Shown in pieces: positions 36,621 through 48,819 of a DNA stretch of 64,000 nucleotides. The DNA is from Kingdonia uniflora (lineage: Eukaryota > Streptophyta > Magnoliopsida > Ranunculales > Circaeasteraceae), in the NCBI GenBank assembly GCA_014058105.1, contig JACGCM010001129.1:5033001-5097000 (forward strand), written 5' to 3'. A program made the translations under genes and the position numbers. The notes beneath the pieces are model-generated. The model did no database searches and was not told the DNA's origin. It saw only the letters and a list, made by a program, of their open reading frames with translations. Position 1 is the first letter of the stretch. Every line of letters begins with the position of its first letter.

Positions 36621-39600
36621 ATGGCGATTTCAGGATTGGGATTTACTTGCAGAACTCACTTACCTTTTCACCCGCGTCCTTACATTTACTGCGTTTACAA
36701 GGTTAGGGTTTCTCTCAACAATTACAATTGTAGCTCAAAAGCTTCTTATCTTCTGTCTCTTATTTGCAGATTAGGAAGAGGAGGAGGAGCTATTCACAAG
36801 CATTTGAAACCTTAATAGAACCACCAGAATGTGTTATCAACAACCAAGGTAACTAACTTTCCCCAAACTCCTAATTTACAAATTAGAGTTTGATTATAAA
36901 TTTAATGGGTAATTTAGTTAATGAAGATGTCAAAAGAGCGCCGACGGAGTGGAAGAAATTCAGTGCTAAAGAACTTGGGATTTCAACTTCATCCATTTCA
37001 AAGCCCACCAGAGAGGTTTTAAATGAGCTTAGAAAAAAAAGTAACTATATATTCCCTTTACTGTTTGGTAGCATTCAAGATAGATAATATTACTGTGGGA
37101 ATAACTCGCTTAAATGTATAGGATATGAAGTTTACCTTGTTGGTGGTTGTGTACGGGATCTCATTCTAAATAGGACTCCCAAAGACTTTGATGTTATAAC
37201 TTCAGCAGAACTTAGGGAGGTACAATCATATAATAGCTTTATAATATATCTACTTGTTAGTTCGAACTGGTTACAAAGTATATGATATTGAAGCTTTAAA
37301 CTGACTTTGATTTGTTGTTAATATCATTTGTAGGTGAGGAGGATATTCCCACAATGTAAAATAGTAGGGAGGCGCTTTCCTATATGTCATGTGGATGTTA
37401 ATGATACCATTATAGAGGTTTGTCCGCAGTTTTTAACTAACCTTCGTGTTACTCTTTCTTTCTTTCTTTTGGATTAAGTTAGTCTTGATATTTAGAGGTT
37501 GTTTGGATATAAATATCAATTCACTAATGTCTGGTTTTACTAGTTGCTAATGAGTTTGAACTTCTAGAATCGAAAGAAGTTAGGTTGCTTAAGTACTGTT
37601 TTATATGCTGAAAGACTCAAAAGTTAGATTGACACAATAAATAAATAAAAATCATTTCTCTATTGTTTCATATACAATAGTTTTGAACATCAAGGGTGTG
37701 ATATATCATTTTTGTATTGAAAGGGAGTAGGATATATCACTTTTGTAATAAGAATGCTATTTATGTAGTTTGTTTTTTTCTTTCTTGAAAATGACCTATA
37801 TATGGCTAGGCAGACCTCTGACTCTGATATCTGATTTTTATTGAATTTAGAGTGCACGTTTCTGACTTCAACATTGGTAGAGTTCACCACATCATAGCAT
37901 ACATACTTTTTTTTCTTTTCTGGCAATATGGGCTAAAAGTACTTTTTTTTTGCTGCCCGTGTAGTATGTTGGTTAAAGTTGTACATTCATGCTCAGATTT
38001 CTCATGAAAACGGAAATTATATAAATAATGGTTGACCAAATTTCCTCCACAATTCTTATTTTAATTTTAATCCTCAAATAAACAGGTATCGAGCTTTAGC
38101 ACCTCTGAACAAATATCAAGCAGGGGCTTGAGTAACTTTTCCGCAAAACAACCTGGTTGCAGTAAGAGTGACTATCGCCGGTGGATGAATTGCTTAAAAC
38201 GTGATTTCACAGTTAATGGGTAGGTAATTAACATACATAAACTCTCCTAATTCTTTCAAATTATTGTCTAGTAGTGGACTATTGACCTTTCAATTCTCTA
38301 TAATAGGTCATGTGGTTGTCACGATGCCCACGTAGGCGACCGTCTCTCCACTTCGCAAGACACACTCTCTATTTTAGTAATTTCCAATTAGTTTATTTGA
38401 TTTGCATTATAATTAGAAGAAGTCTCATAATTAGAGTCTAGCTAGGGTTTCTATTTGTGCTAGGTCTCTTCTCCTATAAAAAGGAGCCTAAATTTAGTTT
38501 ATTTCTTGTGTTGGTTTTAGTGGGAGGAAGGCTTAGCCTTAGAGAGTTATGTAGAGTTTGAGGTAAAACTTATAAACCCCAGGTCTCTGACCTTTATTTT
38601 TAAGCAATTAAGTGTGTTTAATTAAAATGCGAGTTTTAGGTTTGTTTAATCGTGTTGAGTAATTGCTTCCGCTTACGTAGAAACTAACAACTTGGTATCA
38701 GAGTCACTAAGATTTTGTGAGATTTTTTTCTTTTGCAATAAACGAAGGAGAAAAAATGCTAAAAAAATAAATTAATGGCGAGCAATTGAAAAGGTAGAAG
38801 AGTCTACCAAGTTGCTTATGGAGTCTAACAAGAAGCTTACGGAATTGAACAAGATGATGTCTAAACAAATTGAGGCAATGCTTGCCAAATTGCGTGCTTG
38901 CGCGAGTTCCAATGGTGATGAAAGATTTGTCGACGTCATTGAAGATGAAGTAGAAGTAGGAGAGAAGAAGATTCACGACGGAGATGAGACTGGTATTGTG
39001 ATAGAGGATTCGATGAGATTCGATGGAGTAAGCTTGAAGATGAACCACTACAAGGTGACGGCGGAGAGAGAGGGGGTCACCATGCGATTGATGCTGTAGG
39101 CGGGGAAGACAGAGATGTGTTGAAAAGTTCTTGATCAAAGTCCCACGATAGGGTCGCGACTTTGATGCAAGAAGTTTACCCGATTAACGATTCCGATTAT
39201 CATGAAATCCAACCGAAGAAAACCAATACCAACACCACCCCAAAACTAATACCCCGAGTCCAACAAATTGAGGAGTGGGGTTTCGCCGATTTGTTCGGCA
39301 GCGACGAAGAAAATTATGGGATTGAGGGAAAAGTTATTATTGATTGCGAAATTACGGGTTTCACCAAGATCGATAAGTTTTTTGCCAAAATCGATAAGTT
39401 CATCGATTCTCAAATTGAAGAGGTTATTGACGACACTTTGATCAACGGAGTTGTGGAATCAAACTTTCGAGCCATTGGAGAGTGTTTTTCAGTCGCTAAA
39501 AAGTTGAAAAACGCTGAGGAAAATTTGGGGTTACTACGGGTTCCACAGAGAAGTTGCGATAATTGGCAAAATTCTTATTCACAGAGTTGTTGAAACGGTT

Positions 39601-42600
39601 GATGGAACCGTTGGGGATGGTCTTACAGTGTTCAGAACGTCGGAAAGCAGCGGGAGGAAACTTGGGTGTTACAAGGTTTAGCCAGAAGAATCAGAGAAGA
39701 AATAGCCCCAAACCACGTGCATGTCGCGCATGCAGGCACGGGGCACGGCATATTAAGAGGCATTTGTATGCCAGGGTACGAGTTATTTGAACCTGCCACA
39801 AAGTGTGGCATCGGGCAAAGTACACAAGGCACGAGCAGTGGCATGGGCGCATACATCGGCATCGGATGCATGATCAAATACATGCCTTTAAAGAAGGTCA
39901 CGAGCGAAACACGTGCCGTCTGTTTTGAAACAAGCTGTTTTGTGCCCGTTGAGAAACCAGGTCTGAGATCTCAACCCAATAGGGTATCGAGTTTAGCCCA
40001 CCCACATTCTTCCCACGATAGTTGCAGCGACTACAAATCATCCACTGTCGTTTGTTGCCGCGCGATTCCAACTGCCCTAACGCTCCAATATACGATCCAA
40101 AACCCTTTCGAATCGGAGGTTTGTGGTCGCGATTGGGCAAGAGGAACAAAAGTTAGCGATTCCCAAAACTCTTCAGCCGTTAAAACCGTTTCCTAGAGAG
40201 ATAGGGGGAAGCAAGAATTGCAGCTTTGCAATGAGAAAGCAAGAGAGAGGGTTCCATCAAAAGATTTACTAGTTTTCAAGTGGGAGAAAGGAGAAGAAGA
40301 ACTGCTGAGTTGTCATCGTGAAGGAGATAAAAGAGGGGATGATTTGGTACACCCGGTTGTATTAAACCTAACACAACTAGCAGCTCCAGCGGCTAGTGTG
40401 GAGCACATGCTTCACTCGTTAAGGACAACAATTCCAGCAATAACAACCAGCTTGGGAACAAAATCAAATTGGAGTTTTTCTGATTTTGGGGATCATACTT
40501 TTTTACATAATTCCGAGATTCCCCCATTAATTGATTGGGATAAACAATTAAACACCCAATCTTTTATGAGTCTCCAGAAGAGATAATTAATTAAGAGTTT
40601 AGTGATCCTTTTTTGTAATGATTTGAAAGTCGTTCAAGTCAAAATTTTAATCAGTTTCTGGGGATTCAAGTTGAAGTCACGTACGGAATTTGTGGCACAG
40701 CAATAGTTTCTCTATTTGTAGGCAAACAAAACGGGTGTGACAAGTACCGTAGGAGGATTTGTAGTTGGCTTTTGCTCAAAGTTGCTTCTTCTGTTTTCAA
40801 AATTCGTGGACGAATTTTTCAAAGACGAAGAGAGTTGATAGTTTACGTGGTCGTCACTATGCTCACGTAGACGATTGCCTCTCCACCTCGCAAGACATAC
40901 TCTCTATTTTAGTAATTTCTAATTAGCTTATTTGATTTGCATGATAATTAGGAGAAGTCCCATAATTAGAGTCTAGCTACGGTTTCTATTTTTGCTAGGT
41001 CTCTTCTCCTATAAAAGGGAGTCTAAGCTTAGTTTATTTTTTATGTCGGTTTTAGTAAAAGAAAGGCTTAGCCTTAAAAAGTTATGTAGAGTTTGGGGTA
41101 AAACTCATAAACCTTAGGTCTCTGACCTTTATTTTTAAGCAATTAAGTGAGTTTAATTCAAAGGCGAGTTTTAGGTTAGTATGTTGAGTAATTGCTTCCG
41201 CGTACGTAGAAACTAACACTCTGGATACCAAATTAAACGGCTTCTGAATAAAATTCTTGTATATGATAAACAATTTGGTGACTCCCCAATCTATATTAAT
41301 TATGGTATGCTTGATTATTCATATAGGTTGATGTTTGACCCATATGAAAAGCTAGTGTACGACTACATTGGAGGCATGGAAGATCTCAAAAAAGCCAAAG
41401 TGTGCATGTATTTCTTTATAACGCCAATTATTTGCATTGTGTTATTTCAAACTTTTTCGAAGGTGCATGGTATGCTCATTTTCTTTTTGTTTGTGTCAAT
41501 AGGTTCGGACTGTAACTCGTGCATATACTTCCTTCCAGGAGGATTGTGGTTAGTACCCTTGCTTTTCATGGCTACTTTACTCATGGTTTAAAATGTCAGC
41601 CGATTTCCATATATTTGAAATATTGTCTGATTACCATGTAACCTCATATTTTTACACTCTTTTTTGGTAAACTATTACCTTCTACCTAAAGTAAAGGCTG
41701 TTGTCTAACATCATTAGTTACTTGCACTGCAGCTCGCATTTTACGTGCAGTCAGAATTACGGCTCGTTTAGGGTTCACTCTTTCCAAGGAAACATCGATA
41801 TCCATAAGAGATTTGTCTGGCCTGGTGTTAGGTCTTGACAAGGTACTTAATATAGTTATTATTTTGTATCATGACTTTGGCAATTAACTCGAATGAACAT
41901 CACGCTTTATTTTCCTCTCTTTTATATGTATACATACTGCGATAGGGAAGACTTCTCATGGAAATGAATTATATGCTGGCATTTGGATCTGCTGAAGCTT
42001 CTTTGAGATTACTTTGGAAGTTTGGGCTCCTCGAGATGCTCTTACCCATTCAAGTACAAAGTTTCTTTTTTTCCTTGGTTATTTATGTTTTATCCACTTA
42101 GTTTATGCTCAATGCTCATTGACATTACGACTTTTTGATGCAGGCAGCTTACTTTGTTTCACAAGGGTTTCGAAGACGAGATAAGAGGTCAAATATGCTT
42201 TTAGTAAGTTCATACCATTTAATTCCTCCTCTTTTAGTCACCTAAAATATCGTGAATGTAGTACATTAGGGTTATACAGTTTCATGAAGGCAAACTCCTA
42301 AGTTCAAATTATTGATAGATGGAGGTCTTTATCAATATAGTACATGGTTTTTATTTGAAACATTTTGCAAGTTTTGTTTGTGCTTGCGGTGTTTGTTGTG
42401 AATCATCCCACTATTTTTTTCTGCAGTCATTGTTTTCTAATCTGGATAGACTCCTGGCACCTGACAGACCGTGCGAAAGTAGCCTATGGTATGGATTATA
42501 AACAATTTCTAATTTCTTTACTTTAACCTATTAAAAAAAAAAATTTGGTTGAGAAAATCAATTGAAAATATAGAGAGTATGCAGAGAAAGAAATCTAAAG

Positions 42601-44648
42601 AGAGGAATCTCGAGTAGGATAGAGAAAATCGAGACTGATTTACAGTAGATCTAGAGAGATAAATTGGAGAAAAAAATATGAAAGATGGAGTAATTAGAGA
42701 AAAGCGAGGAAGAGAGAACATAGGGAATTAAGCTTGGTGAGTTCAGATATTTAGATTGTGAAACCTAAAGAGATATCATCCAAAAAATCTGGAGAGATAA
42801 AAAATCATAAAATGAAGAGAATCTGAAGGAAGCATCTAGAAGGATGAAAAAAAAAGTTCTGAATGAAAATCCCAAGATTTTTTTTTTTGAAAAAATTTAT
42901 AGAGGAAAAATGGAGACACAAATTTAGAGAGACGAAATCTGAGGAGAAATTTTGGACTTGGAGAATCTTTAGTTCGAAGATCATAAAATATAGATTCGAG
43001 CTCCTGCTGTAAAACTTAAAGAAAACGAAAAGAAGCAAACAAGCAAAGGCTGACGCCAATTATATTGGCATCTCAGATGTGGAAACTCTTTGGAATGACG
43101 TTTGACACTTAATCTTTTTAAATACGACCATAAAAATGTGAATATTCCATTTTTGTTGTTATTTACCATTTGGAGTAAAACTTTGAAAATATTTTTTCTG
43201 ATGAACTTTGCGACTCACTGCAGAATATGTGTTGTCTCAGTATCTTCTTTGATAATTTATGTATTTCACATTCAAACAAAGTTTATCTCGTCTTCTATCT
43301 TCATTTTATATCATTCAATAATCATTTTTCCCTCGCAGATTTTACCTTTTGACATTAATAAGTCTGCATACAATGTTGGCTCGGTATAATATAACATGGT
43401 ACATGCAGGGTTGGAATTTTAGTTTTCCATAAAGCAGTGGTGGACTATCCTAGGGATCCTTTGGTAGTTGCGACTTTTACTCTTGCCGTCCACAATGGAG
43501 GAGATCTAGACGAAGCCGTAAGCATTGCAAGGAAGATCTCCAGACCACATGACAGTAGCTTTCACGAGTTATTAATGCCTCGGAACCTTGATTTGGATGA
43601 GGTATTGATAAATGAAGTTATGGACCTTGCAACTTCAGTTCAAGATGCGTTAAGTATGATGACAGATAAGACGTTTGTCTCTCAAGCCATGGCTGAGTAT
43701 TCTCAGGCACCATATTCTGATCTGGTGAGTACCGATCCCTTGTTAGATTCCAATCTAGTTTTCTTTCTTCAGTATTTTCTTTGTTATTGATAAAAGTAGA
43801 TTACATTAAAGAAGAGAAGCAAAATTTGTGAACCATAATTTCAAAAATTGAGCACTAGAAGGTGAGACCCGTGACCTCCTTCATCGACGAGCGAACTAGA
43901 AAATGACCCATGAAATGAAAAAGTGTATATATACAGAGCCCTCAATGCCAGTACATAGCTTAAAGAGGGCACTTTCAAGGAGAAATTTTATTCAAGTATA
44001 TCAAGAATCCAACTTGTACCACCAAATTCTTTTTGACGATACATTGAACCCCCAGATGACATTTTTTATTTTTTTGGTGTACACTTGCTTGGATCTTTAC
44101 TGTATAAAATTGAATTTCTGGTGTTACATAGATGGTGTTTCTCATGTTTTGGATTTATAGCTTACAATGCATAAAATATTAAGACATTCTGAGTTTTGTT
44201 TCACTTATTTACAATTCTGTAATAGGAATAGTTCATTTATAACAAGTCTTTTTTTGCACAAGATTGAAAGAAAGGTGATTGTAGATGAGTATATAAGCTA
44301 ATTAACAAAAGTAAGAGTTTATAACAAGTCATATTTGTTGCTTTGGTATAGTTGCGGATGATATAATATTTGGGTATCAAGTATCAGTTGTATTTTACAC
44401 TCGTATTGGGTTGTTTTAACTTCTTTCATTTGCAGGTGTTCATACCAGTTTATTTGTATGCAAGTGTACGCAATATCTTTGGGTGTGTTAGAAGGGGTAA
44501 AGAGAATAAAGTCTTCCGAAAACAAGGTACAAAGATTAATTATAAGCATTTGGGGTTGGGAAACTTGCAGGAAGTTCGGCATACATTTGCACGAGTTGTT
44601 TTTGATACTGTTTATCCCCTTCATCTAGAGCAACAACATACTCCATAG
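36621..44648 (+). CDS. CCA-adding enzyme / poly(A) polymerase family protein, organellar type
   Basis: Class II nucleotidyltransferase of the plant 'polynucleotide adenylyltransferase family'. These add CCA to tRNAs or A tails to organellar RNAs. Fourteen exons give 528 residues: 36621-36701, 36770-36848, 36918-37040, 37122-37219, 37334-37417, 38086-38219, 41327-41399, 41503-41548, 41733-41842, 41946-42053, 42144-42203, 42427-42488, 43409-43724, 44436-44648. All junctions are GT-AG and phases agree. The head domain keeps YEVYLVGGCVRDLIL, with the catalytic DFD in TPKDFDVI (exon 4), then RRFPICHVDV and RRWMNCLKRDFTVNG. The RNA-binding region ARILRAVRITARLGF is in exon 9. The N-terminus is basic and Ser/Arg-rich, suiting an organelle transit peptide. 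The exon 3 acceptor is the least certain. Intron 6 carries an LTR element. The gene appears intact. Whether it is a CCA enzyme or a poly(A) polymerase cannot be told from this. Confidence 0.9.
38301..38689 (+). repeat. 5' LTR, intronic element
   Basis: Contains a promoter-like CTCCTATAAAAAGGAG near 38471. It ends ACGTAGAAACTAACA and is closely similar to 40836-41218. Confidence 0.93.
38690..38707 (+). promoter_or_regulatory. primer-binding site, initiator tRNA-Met type
   Basis: ACTTGGTATCAGAGTCAC directly after the LTR contains TGGTATCAGAG, the usual site complementary to the 3' end of initiator tRNA-Met. Confidence 0.88.
38812..39590 (+). pseudogene. element-borne ORFs of unknown function
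   Basis: Two consecutive open segments occur: 38812-39099 (coiled-coil start MESNKKLTELNKMMSKQIEA, then acidic) and 39162-39593 (acidic, with repeated FTKIDKFFAKIDKFIDSQ). No retroviral-type domain is visible. They may be a gag-like remnant or captured host sequence. I do not recognise the family. Confidence 0.5.
40218..40586 (+). other. 122-codon ORF in intronic LTR element, unknown
   Basis: The ORF starts MQLCNEKARERVPSKDLLVF and contains VVLNLTQLAAPAASVEHMLH. No domain is recognised. It lies between the inner GC-richer part and the 3' LTR and may be chance. Confidence 0.3.
40836..41218 (+). repeat. 3' LTR, intronic element
   Basis: Starts TGATAGTTTACGTGG and ends AACTAACA. A purine-rich stretch (AAAGACGAAGAGAGT, 40821-40835) precedes it as polypurine tract. 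Confidence 0.93.
42540..43070. other. purine-rich tract inside intron 12 of the nucleotidyltransferase gene
   Basis: About 500 bases dominated by GAGAGA, GAAAA and TAGAGAG words. Minus-strand frames here (Ser/Phe-rich) are products of that bias and not proteins. It is possibly an old transposon or expanded simple sequence. Confidence 0.5.
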
Positions 44649-45810
44649 AAGAAATTTCCCTTTAAAGCTAGTAAGCAAAAGCGATGTAAACTAGGTTGGA
44701 TTAATGTAACAATATTCATTCATGATCTTTTTCTTGGAAAGAATTCCTGGCCATTGTTGACTGAAGATTACTTATTAATTATGAAATCCACTTGACTGAG
44801 AAAAGAACATTAAGCAAAATAAGGTGGTCATGAAGATTATCTCTCTTTTATTTTACTAATGAAAATAATAGATTTATTAATGGTTAAAGCGAGCGAAAAT
44901 ATACAAGGGGAGGACCAAACCTTAGCCCTATTCTCAAACATAAAATAGGTAGGATGGTGTGGCTGCTCTGTTGAGCCACACCATGAATCGAGAGCTCCAA
45001 GCGAGTAATTTTTAGTAAGAGAAAAAAAGGCAGTTATACTTTAAACGTTGATTTTGGTGAGTTTGCATTGGCATCTTGGACAAGGATTCATGTTGTGGAG
45101 TTTTCGATTCTATATATAAGCATGGAAGCCCTTTGTTGCTTGGTGAAGATAGACTGAAAACTTAAGACTGCCCATACTGGTATTTGTAGTATAACAGTTG
45201 TTTGCTTTGAATATATCCCTATTTTAGCATGGCACGAGAATTTTAGGATTGCTAAATAAGTAACTCTTTAGCAGTTTAAATCTAAAAAAATCAAGCTCAA
45301 GAACATTGGTACATTTATGTCAAGATGTTACACAATCAGTGGGTCATCATGAACACGTTGAAAAAAAAATGGGGGTAAAACAAATGTTCACTACAAGACT
45401 GCACAGCAATTGACTCCTGCTAATTACCCGTTACTAATGACAGACCGCAATCACAAATAGGCAGCACCTGGTCTTCCTGGAAATTTTGGTTAACTGAACA
45501 GAATTACAGGAACAAAGTTAAACAAACAAAAAAATTGAAAAATAAATACTTGCATATAAAGAGACAACAGTCACAGCACCAAAATCAATTCTTAATTATT
45601 GCAGGTTTCTCTTTCTCAACAGATACAAGTCTGGGAGGATGAGTCAAAACCATCCCCAACAATAACAGCAAACAATCAAAATTTTAAGAATTGCATCTCT
45701 GTCCGGAATAGAAAAGAATACACTTTTCACTATTATAATAGTTATTACTCTCTAAAGGTAAGCTTTTTCGTTCTTGAATCTCAGACAGGTTCTATCGTAA
45801 TCAGCTCAAT
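44649..45810. other. intergenic region between convergent genes
   Basis: 3' flanks of the nucleotidyltransferase gene (plus) and phosphate carrier gene (minus). It holds a perfect inverted repeat at 44954-44984. No coding region is supported. Confidence 0.7.
44954..44984. repeat. perfect 11-bp inverted repeat (hairpin)
   Basis: ATGGTGTGGCT and AGCCACACCAT flank a 9-base loop GCTCTGTTG. It lies about 300 bases past the stop of the upstream gene. Confidence 0.85.
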
Positions 45811-47579
45811 TTAAACCTTCACAAGTGCAGGAGGCACAATTGGAGCAGCTGACGAAGCAGCAGGAGGCGAAACACCACCAGTAGTTGGCCTGCACCATTA
45901 CCAAATATAAAACCCAAATTAAGTAACCGACACTTCACGATAGACATGATAATTTCATCTTGAGGACATAGATAGCATTCTTCAAATACTAGTAATCTTT
46001 AATTGTTTCATCTCAAGTATTAATAGTAAGCATGGGAGAGAAGGATACTTACAGGCCAACAAACACCTTAAAAGCATCATATATTCCCCACTGTGCACCA
46101 GTAAGGGTCCCGATCATGACAATACGAAGAGGAAGACCACGGGTAAATAAACCCACAACACCAATCTTTTTCACGGCCTGCAATACACAAAAACAAATAT
46201 CAACAATGGAAGTGGTGGAAACACAGAAGAATTAGCAGAGACAACGAAAAGAGATGAAGATAACTTACATCACCAACGGTGGCTCCCTTGGCATTATTGA
46301 GAAATGACACAAGGTTGTCAGCTGGGTGAGAAACAATAGCACAGAAAACACCAGCAACATAACCACCAGCAAAGCTGATACCCAGTTGCAGTGATTTACT
46401 GCACTGGTCCTTTGGTTGGGGAATGGCGTATTTGTACAGCATCTCCACAATTGTCTCGAAGGATGCAAATTTCATCATGGTGTCTGCAAAATATTATTAG
46501 CAACCGAGCTACAAAAAAGATACTCGTATAAAGTAAATATTGATGAAATATAGATTTGCATGTATTACTAAAACTGGCGGAAAAGCTATCATGTGTTAAT
46601 GAGGTTACTGTATATACTAAGTAATTAGTATGGAAATAAGCAATATTGATGAAATACATTAAAACTAAAATTAGAGGTCCCGAAAGAGATTGGAATAATA
46701 GCATTAGTGGAAGGGTTGAAAACTTACATGGAATTTGACGTCCCCAAAGAGGTACAATACCCTTGTACAAGCTGTGGATATTTACAAGAAATTAGAAAGT
46801 GAAGTTTGTAAACATGGTAAGTTAAGAAGCATACCCTCCATATCCTTCAGATCTCACAAACTTGGGCAACCCATCAGACAAGCCTCTAGCAAATCCAGGC
46901 TGAGTTTGGACCCGGACCTTGACGGCTTCCATAGGACAAAGGGCAATATCAGCAATGACTTCGGCAGATGCAGATCCAGCAAGATAAATCAAGGTCTTGT
47001 ATTTTGCTGCGTACTCTGGACCGGCAATGTCGGAATAATACTTCTTGAAGAACTCATAGAACCCAAACTTACAAGCACCTTGAGCACTGTAACCAAGCAA
47101 GGTAGGAACCCAACCCCTGAAGAAACCTTTGAATCCCTGCTCTTTCAACAATATTCCAAAACCAGACGAGATGCTCTTGTACTTTGCAGGATCAATCTGA
47201 TGATTACCACAAACCAAATAATTACTAATAATAGATCTGAAGGAGAAACCCCCAAATCAAAAATATTTATCAGATCTACACGAATCTAAATGAGATGAAA
47301 TCAGACCTGCATATTACACTTGACAAGATCAAGAGGAGTAACAGCCATGTGAGTAAGACCACAACTAGCGATACCTCCAAAGGTACAAGCAGCGTAGAAC
47401 GTCGGAGAGTACATCACGATCTTCCCTGGTTCGCTCGGGGCATTGATGACGAAACTCTTGGATGAAGGTGAACTAGGGTTTCTCTTCAATAACGTTTCGA
47501 ATCCAACGTTGTTCATCGTTGATGAAGAGTAGATGAAACTTGGTATGAGAGATTGGCGTGAGTTTTCAGAAATCGCCAT
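45811..47579 (-). CDS. mitochondrial phosphate carrier protein (SLC25 family, PHT3 type)
   Basis: Imports phosphate into the mitochondrial matrix with protons, for ATP synthesis. Six exons on minus encode 365 residues: 47579-47307, 47196-46835, 46771-46728, 46483-46269, 46177-46053, 45889-45811. All introns are GT-AG and phases agree. The three mitochondrial-carrier repeats are seen by their signatures: [10 protein letters not shown] (repeat 1, exon 1), [13 protein letters not shown] (repeat 2, exon 2) and [12 protein letters not shown] (repeat 3, exon 4). The signature of PHT3-type carriers includes [20 protein letters not shown] and [14 protein letters not shown]. The start at 47579 is chosen because upstream in-frame residues come from a CT microsatellite. 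The tail PALVKV is Pro/Ala-rich. The gene looks intact. It is closest in look to plant mitochondrial phosphate carrier 3. Confidence 0.96.
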
Positions 47580-47628
47580 TAGAGATGAAGAGAGAGAAAA
47601 TGTGGTTTTTTTAGAGAGAGATGAAACG

Positions 47629-47629
<1 letters not shown>

Positions 47630-47656
<27 letters not shown>
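47630..47656. repeat. CT microsatellite in 5' leader of the phosphate carrier gene
   Basis: A (CT)n run about 50 bases upstream of the ATG (GA on the transcribed strand). GA/CT leaders are common in plant housekeeping genes. Confidence 0.85.
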
Positions 47657-47659
<3 letters not shown>

Positions 47660-48792
47660 CGTCAATGGTAGAAATTGCGATTCCGAAACCTTCGCGTGAT
47701 ATATACGAGATATGTGGACCAAATGACCTATGCTGTTTTGGATTAATTACGGGAACTGCCATTGCCACTATGTATGGAATTTTCTTTTCTTTTCTTTTCT
47801 TTTGATTTGATTGGGTGGAGTCTGTGGAGATGGCTCTCCCAACAAATGTGAGCGTCTCCTAAGTACCTCCCTCACTTCATTTTCGAGATAGTACATAGGA
47901 TTTTCGTCCTCCAACAGTACTTCAGTCGCTTGATTTTTTACATTCTGATCGAGTGCTCAATTATTGGGCGTTTGTTTGTTTTCTAATCAGTGCCTAAAGT
48001 TTGAGTTTTTCTCCTCAAAAAGCAAGATTGAACCTTACTTTTTTACATTCCAATCCGACGCCCAAGTGTTGTTTTTTAATCAATGTCTAAGGTTTGGGCG
48101 CCATTTGTTTTTTCTAACAAAAAAAAATCAAATCAAATCAGGCACCTAAGATTTGAGTGCCCAATTGTTTTTTGGCTTTTTAAATCAAATCGGACACCTA
48201 ACAGTTAGAAGCTTGATGATATATTATTATTTTTTTACGGGCGCGCCCAAAATTTAGATGCTTGTTAACAAAACCAACTGAATTACTGTTGGATGAAATT
48301 GGGCCTCACTCAATTAAGAATTTAATTTTTTCACTCAACTGAGCGAGGTACTTTAAGAGATGATGTTACAAGTGTGCATCTCTAGACATGGTCAATATTG
48401 GTCATTGAAGAGGTCTACTTAGCTCAAACCATCTCCAAGATACTAATCGCGGCTTGTCCTTTTAGAGAATCGAAAACTTGGGTATCCGTTTATAAAACAA
48501 AAGGATTCAAGTCTTGGGCGCTAAATTTCATAATTTTTTTATTTTGAGGGAGGTAGGCATTGTTGCAAGAACAAAAGCTCATGTCGCAGTCACTATTTGC
48601 ACTCAGTCAAGTCAAAATCTCCACCAGAGCACAAGGTTGTTGGTCAAAAATTTAAAATTATTGAACACTTCATTGTAGAAAGAATAATGTTTTGGTAATT
48701 ATATGCATAAAAGATGCTCGTATTCACAACAAGGCATAGTGTAAGCAGTGATGAAAGCAAGTCATGTTTATTAGTCAAGAAGGGTGAGTTGA
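47660..48792. other. intergenic, degenerate repeats near 47960-48250
   Basis: About four loose copies of a phrase like 'AATC-GGCACCTAAG-TTTGGGCGCC-TTGTTTTTT' occur between 47960 and 48250, with spacing of about 60-100 bases. No gene is seen. The remainder is AT-rich and unremarkable. Confidence 0.5.
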
Positions 48793-48810
48793 AACTCTAA
48801 CTAATTACAA
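48793..48810 (+). repeat. left target-site duplication of LINE (probable)
   Basis: AACTCTAACTAATTACAA resembles TACTCCAACTAATTTACAA at 52439-52457 after the A-rich tail, with one substitution and one inserted T. Confidence 0.6.
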
Positions 48811-48819
48811 GCAGGTCTC

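Larger units (their letters stand above)
38301..41218 (+). mobile_element. non-autonomous LTR retrotransposon in intron 6
   Basis: 2918 bp. The LTRs are 38301-38689 (389 bp) and 40836-41218 (383 bp). The 3' LTR starts TGATAG, the 5' copy TAATAG (a TG-to-TA change), and both end AACTAACA. Flanking CTCTA (38296-38300) and CTCTG (41219-41223) look like a 5-bp target duplication with one change. The inner part has no gag-pol homology, so it would need another element's enzymes. It lies on the sense strand of the host gene, inside an intron with good splice sites. Confidence 0.9.

Noticed and set aside
39632..40149. Overlapping plus and minus frames inside the intronic LTR element
   Set aside because: No recognisable protein; overlapping frames on both strands in a GC-richer patch suggest chance.
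42319..43389. Short frames within intron 12 of the nucleotidyltransferase gene as separate genes
   Set aside because: They lie wholly in an intron, are low complexity and include a true exon 12 only by overlap.
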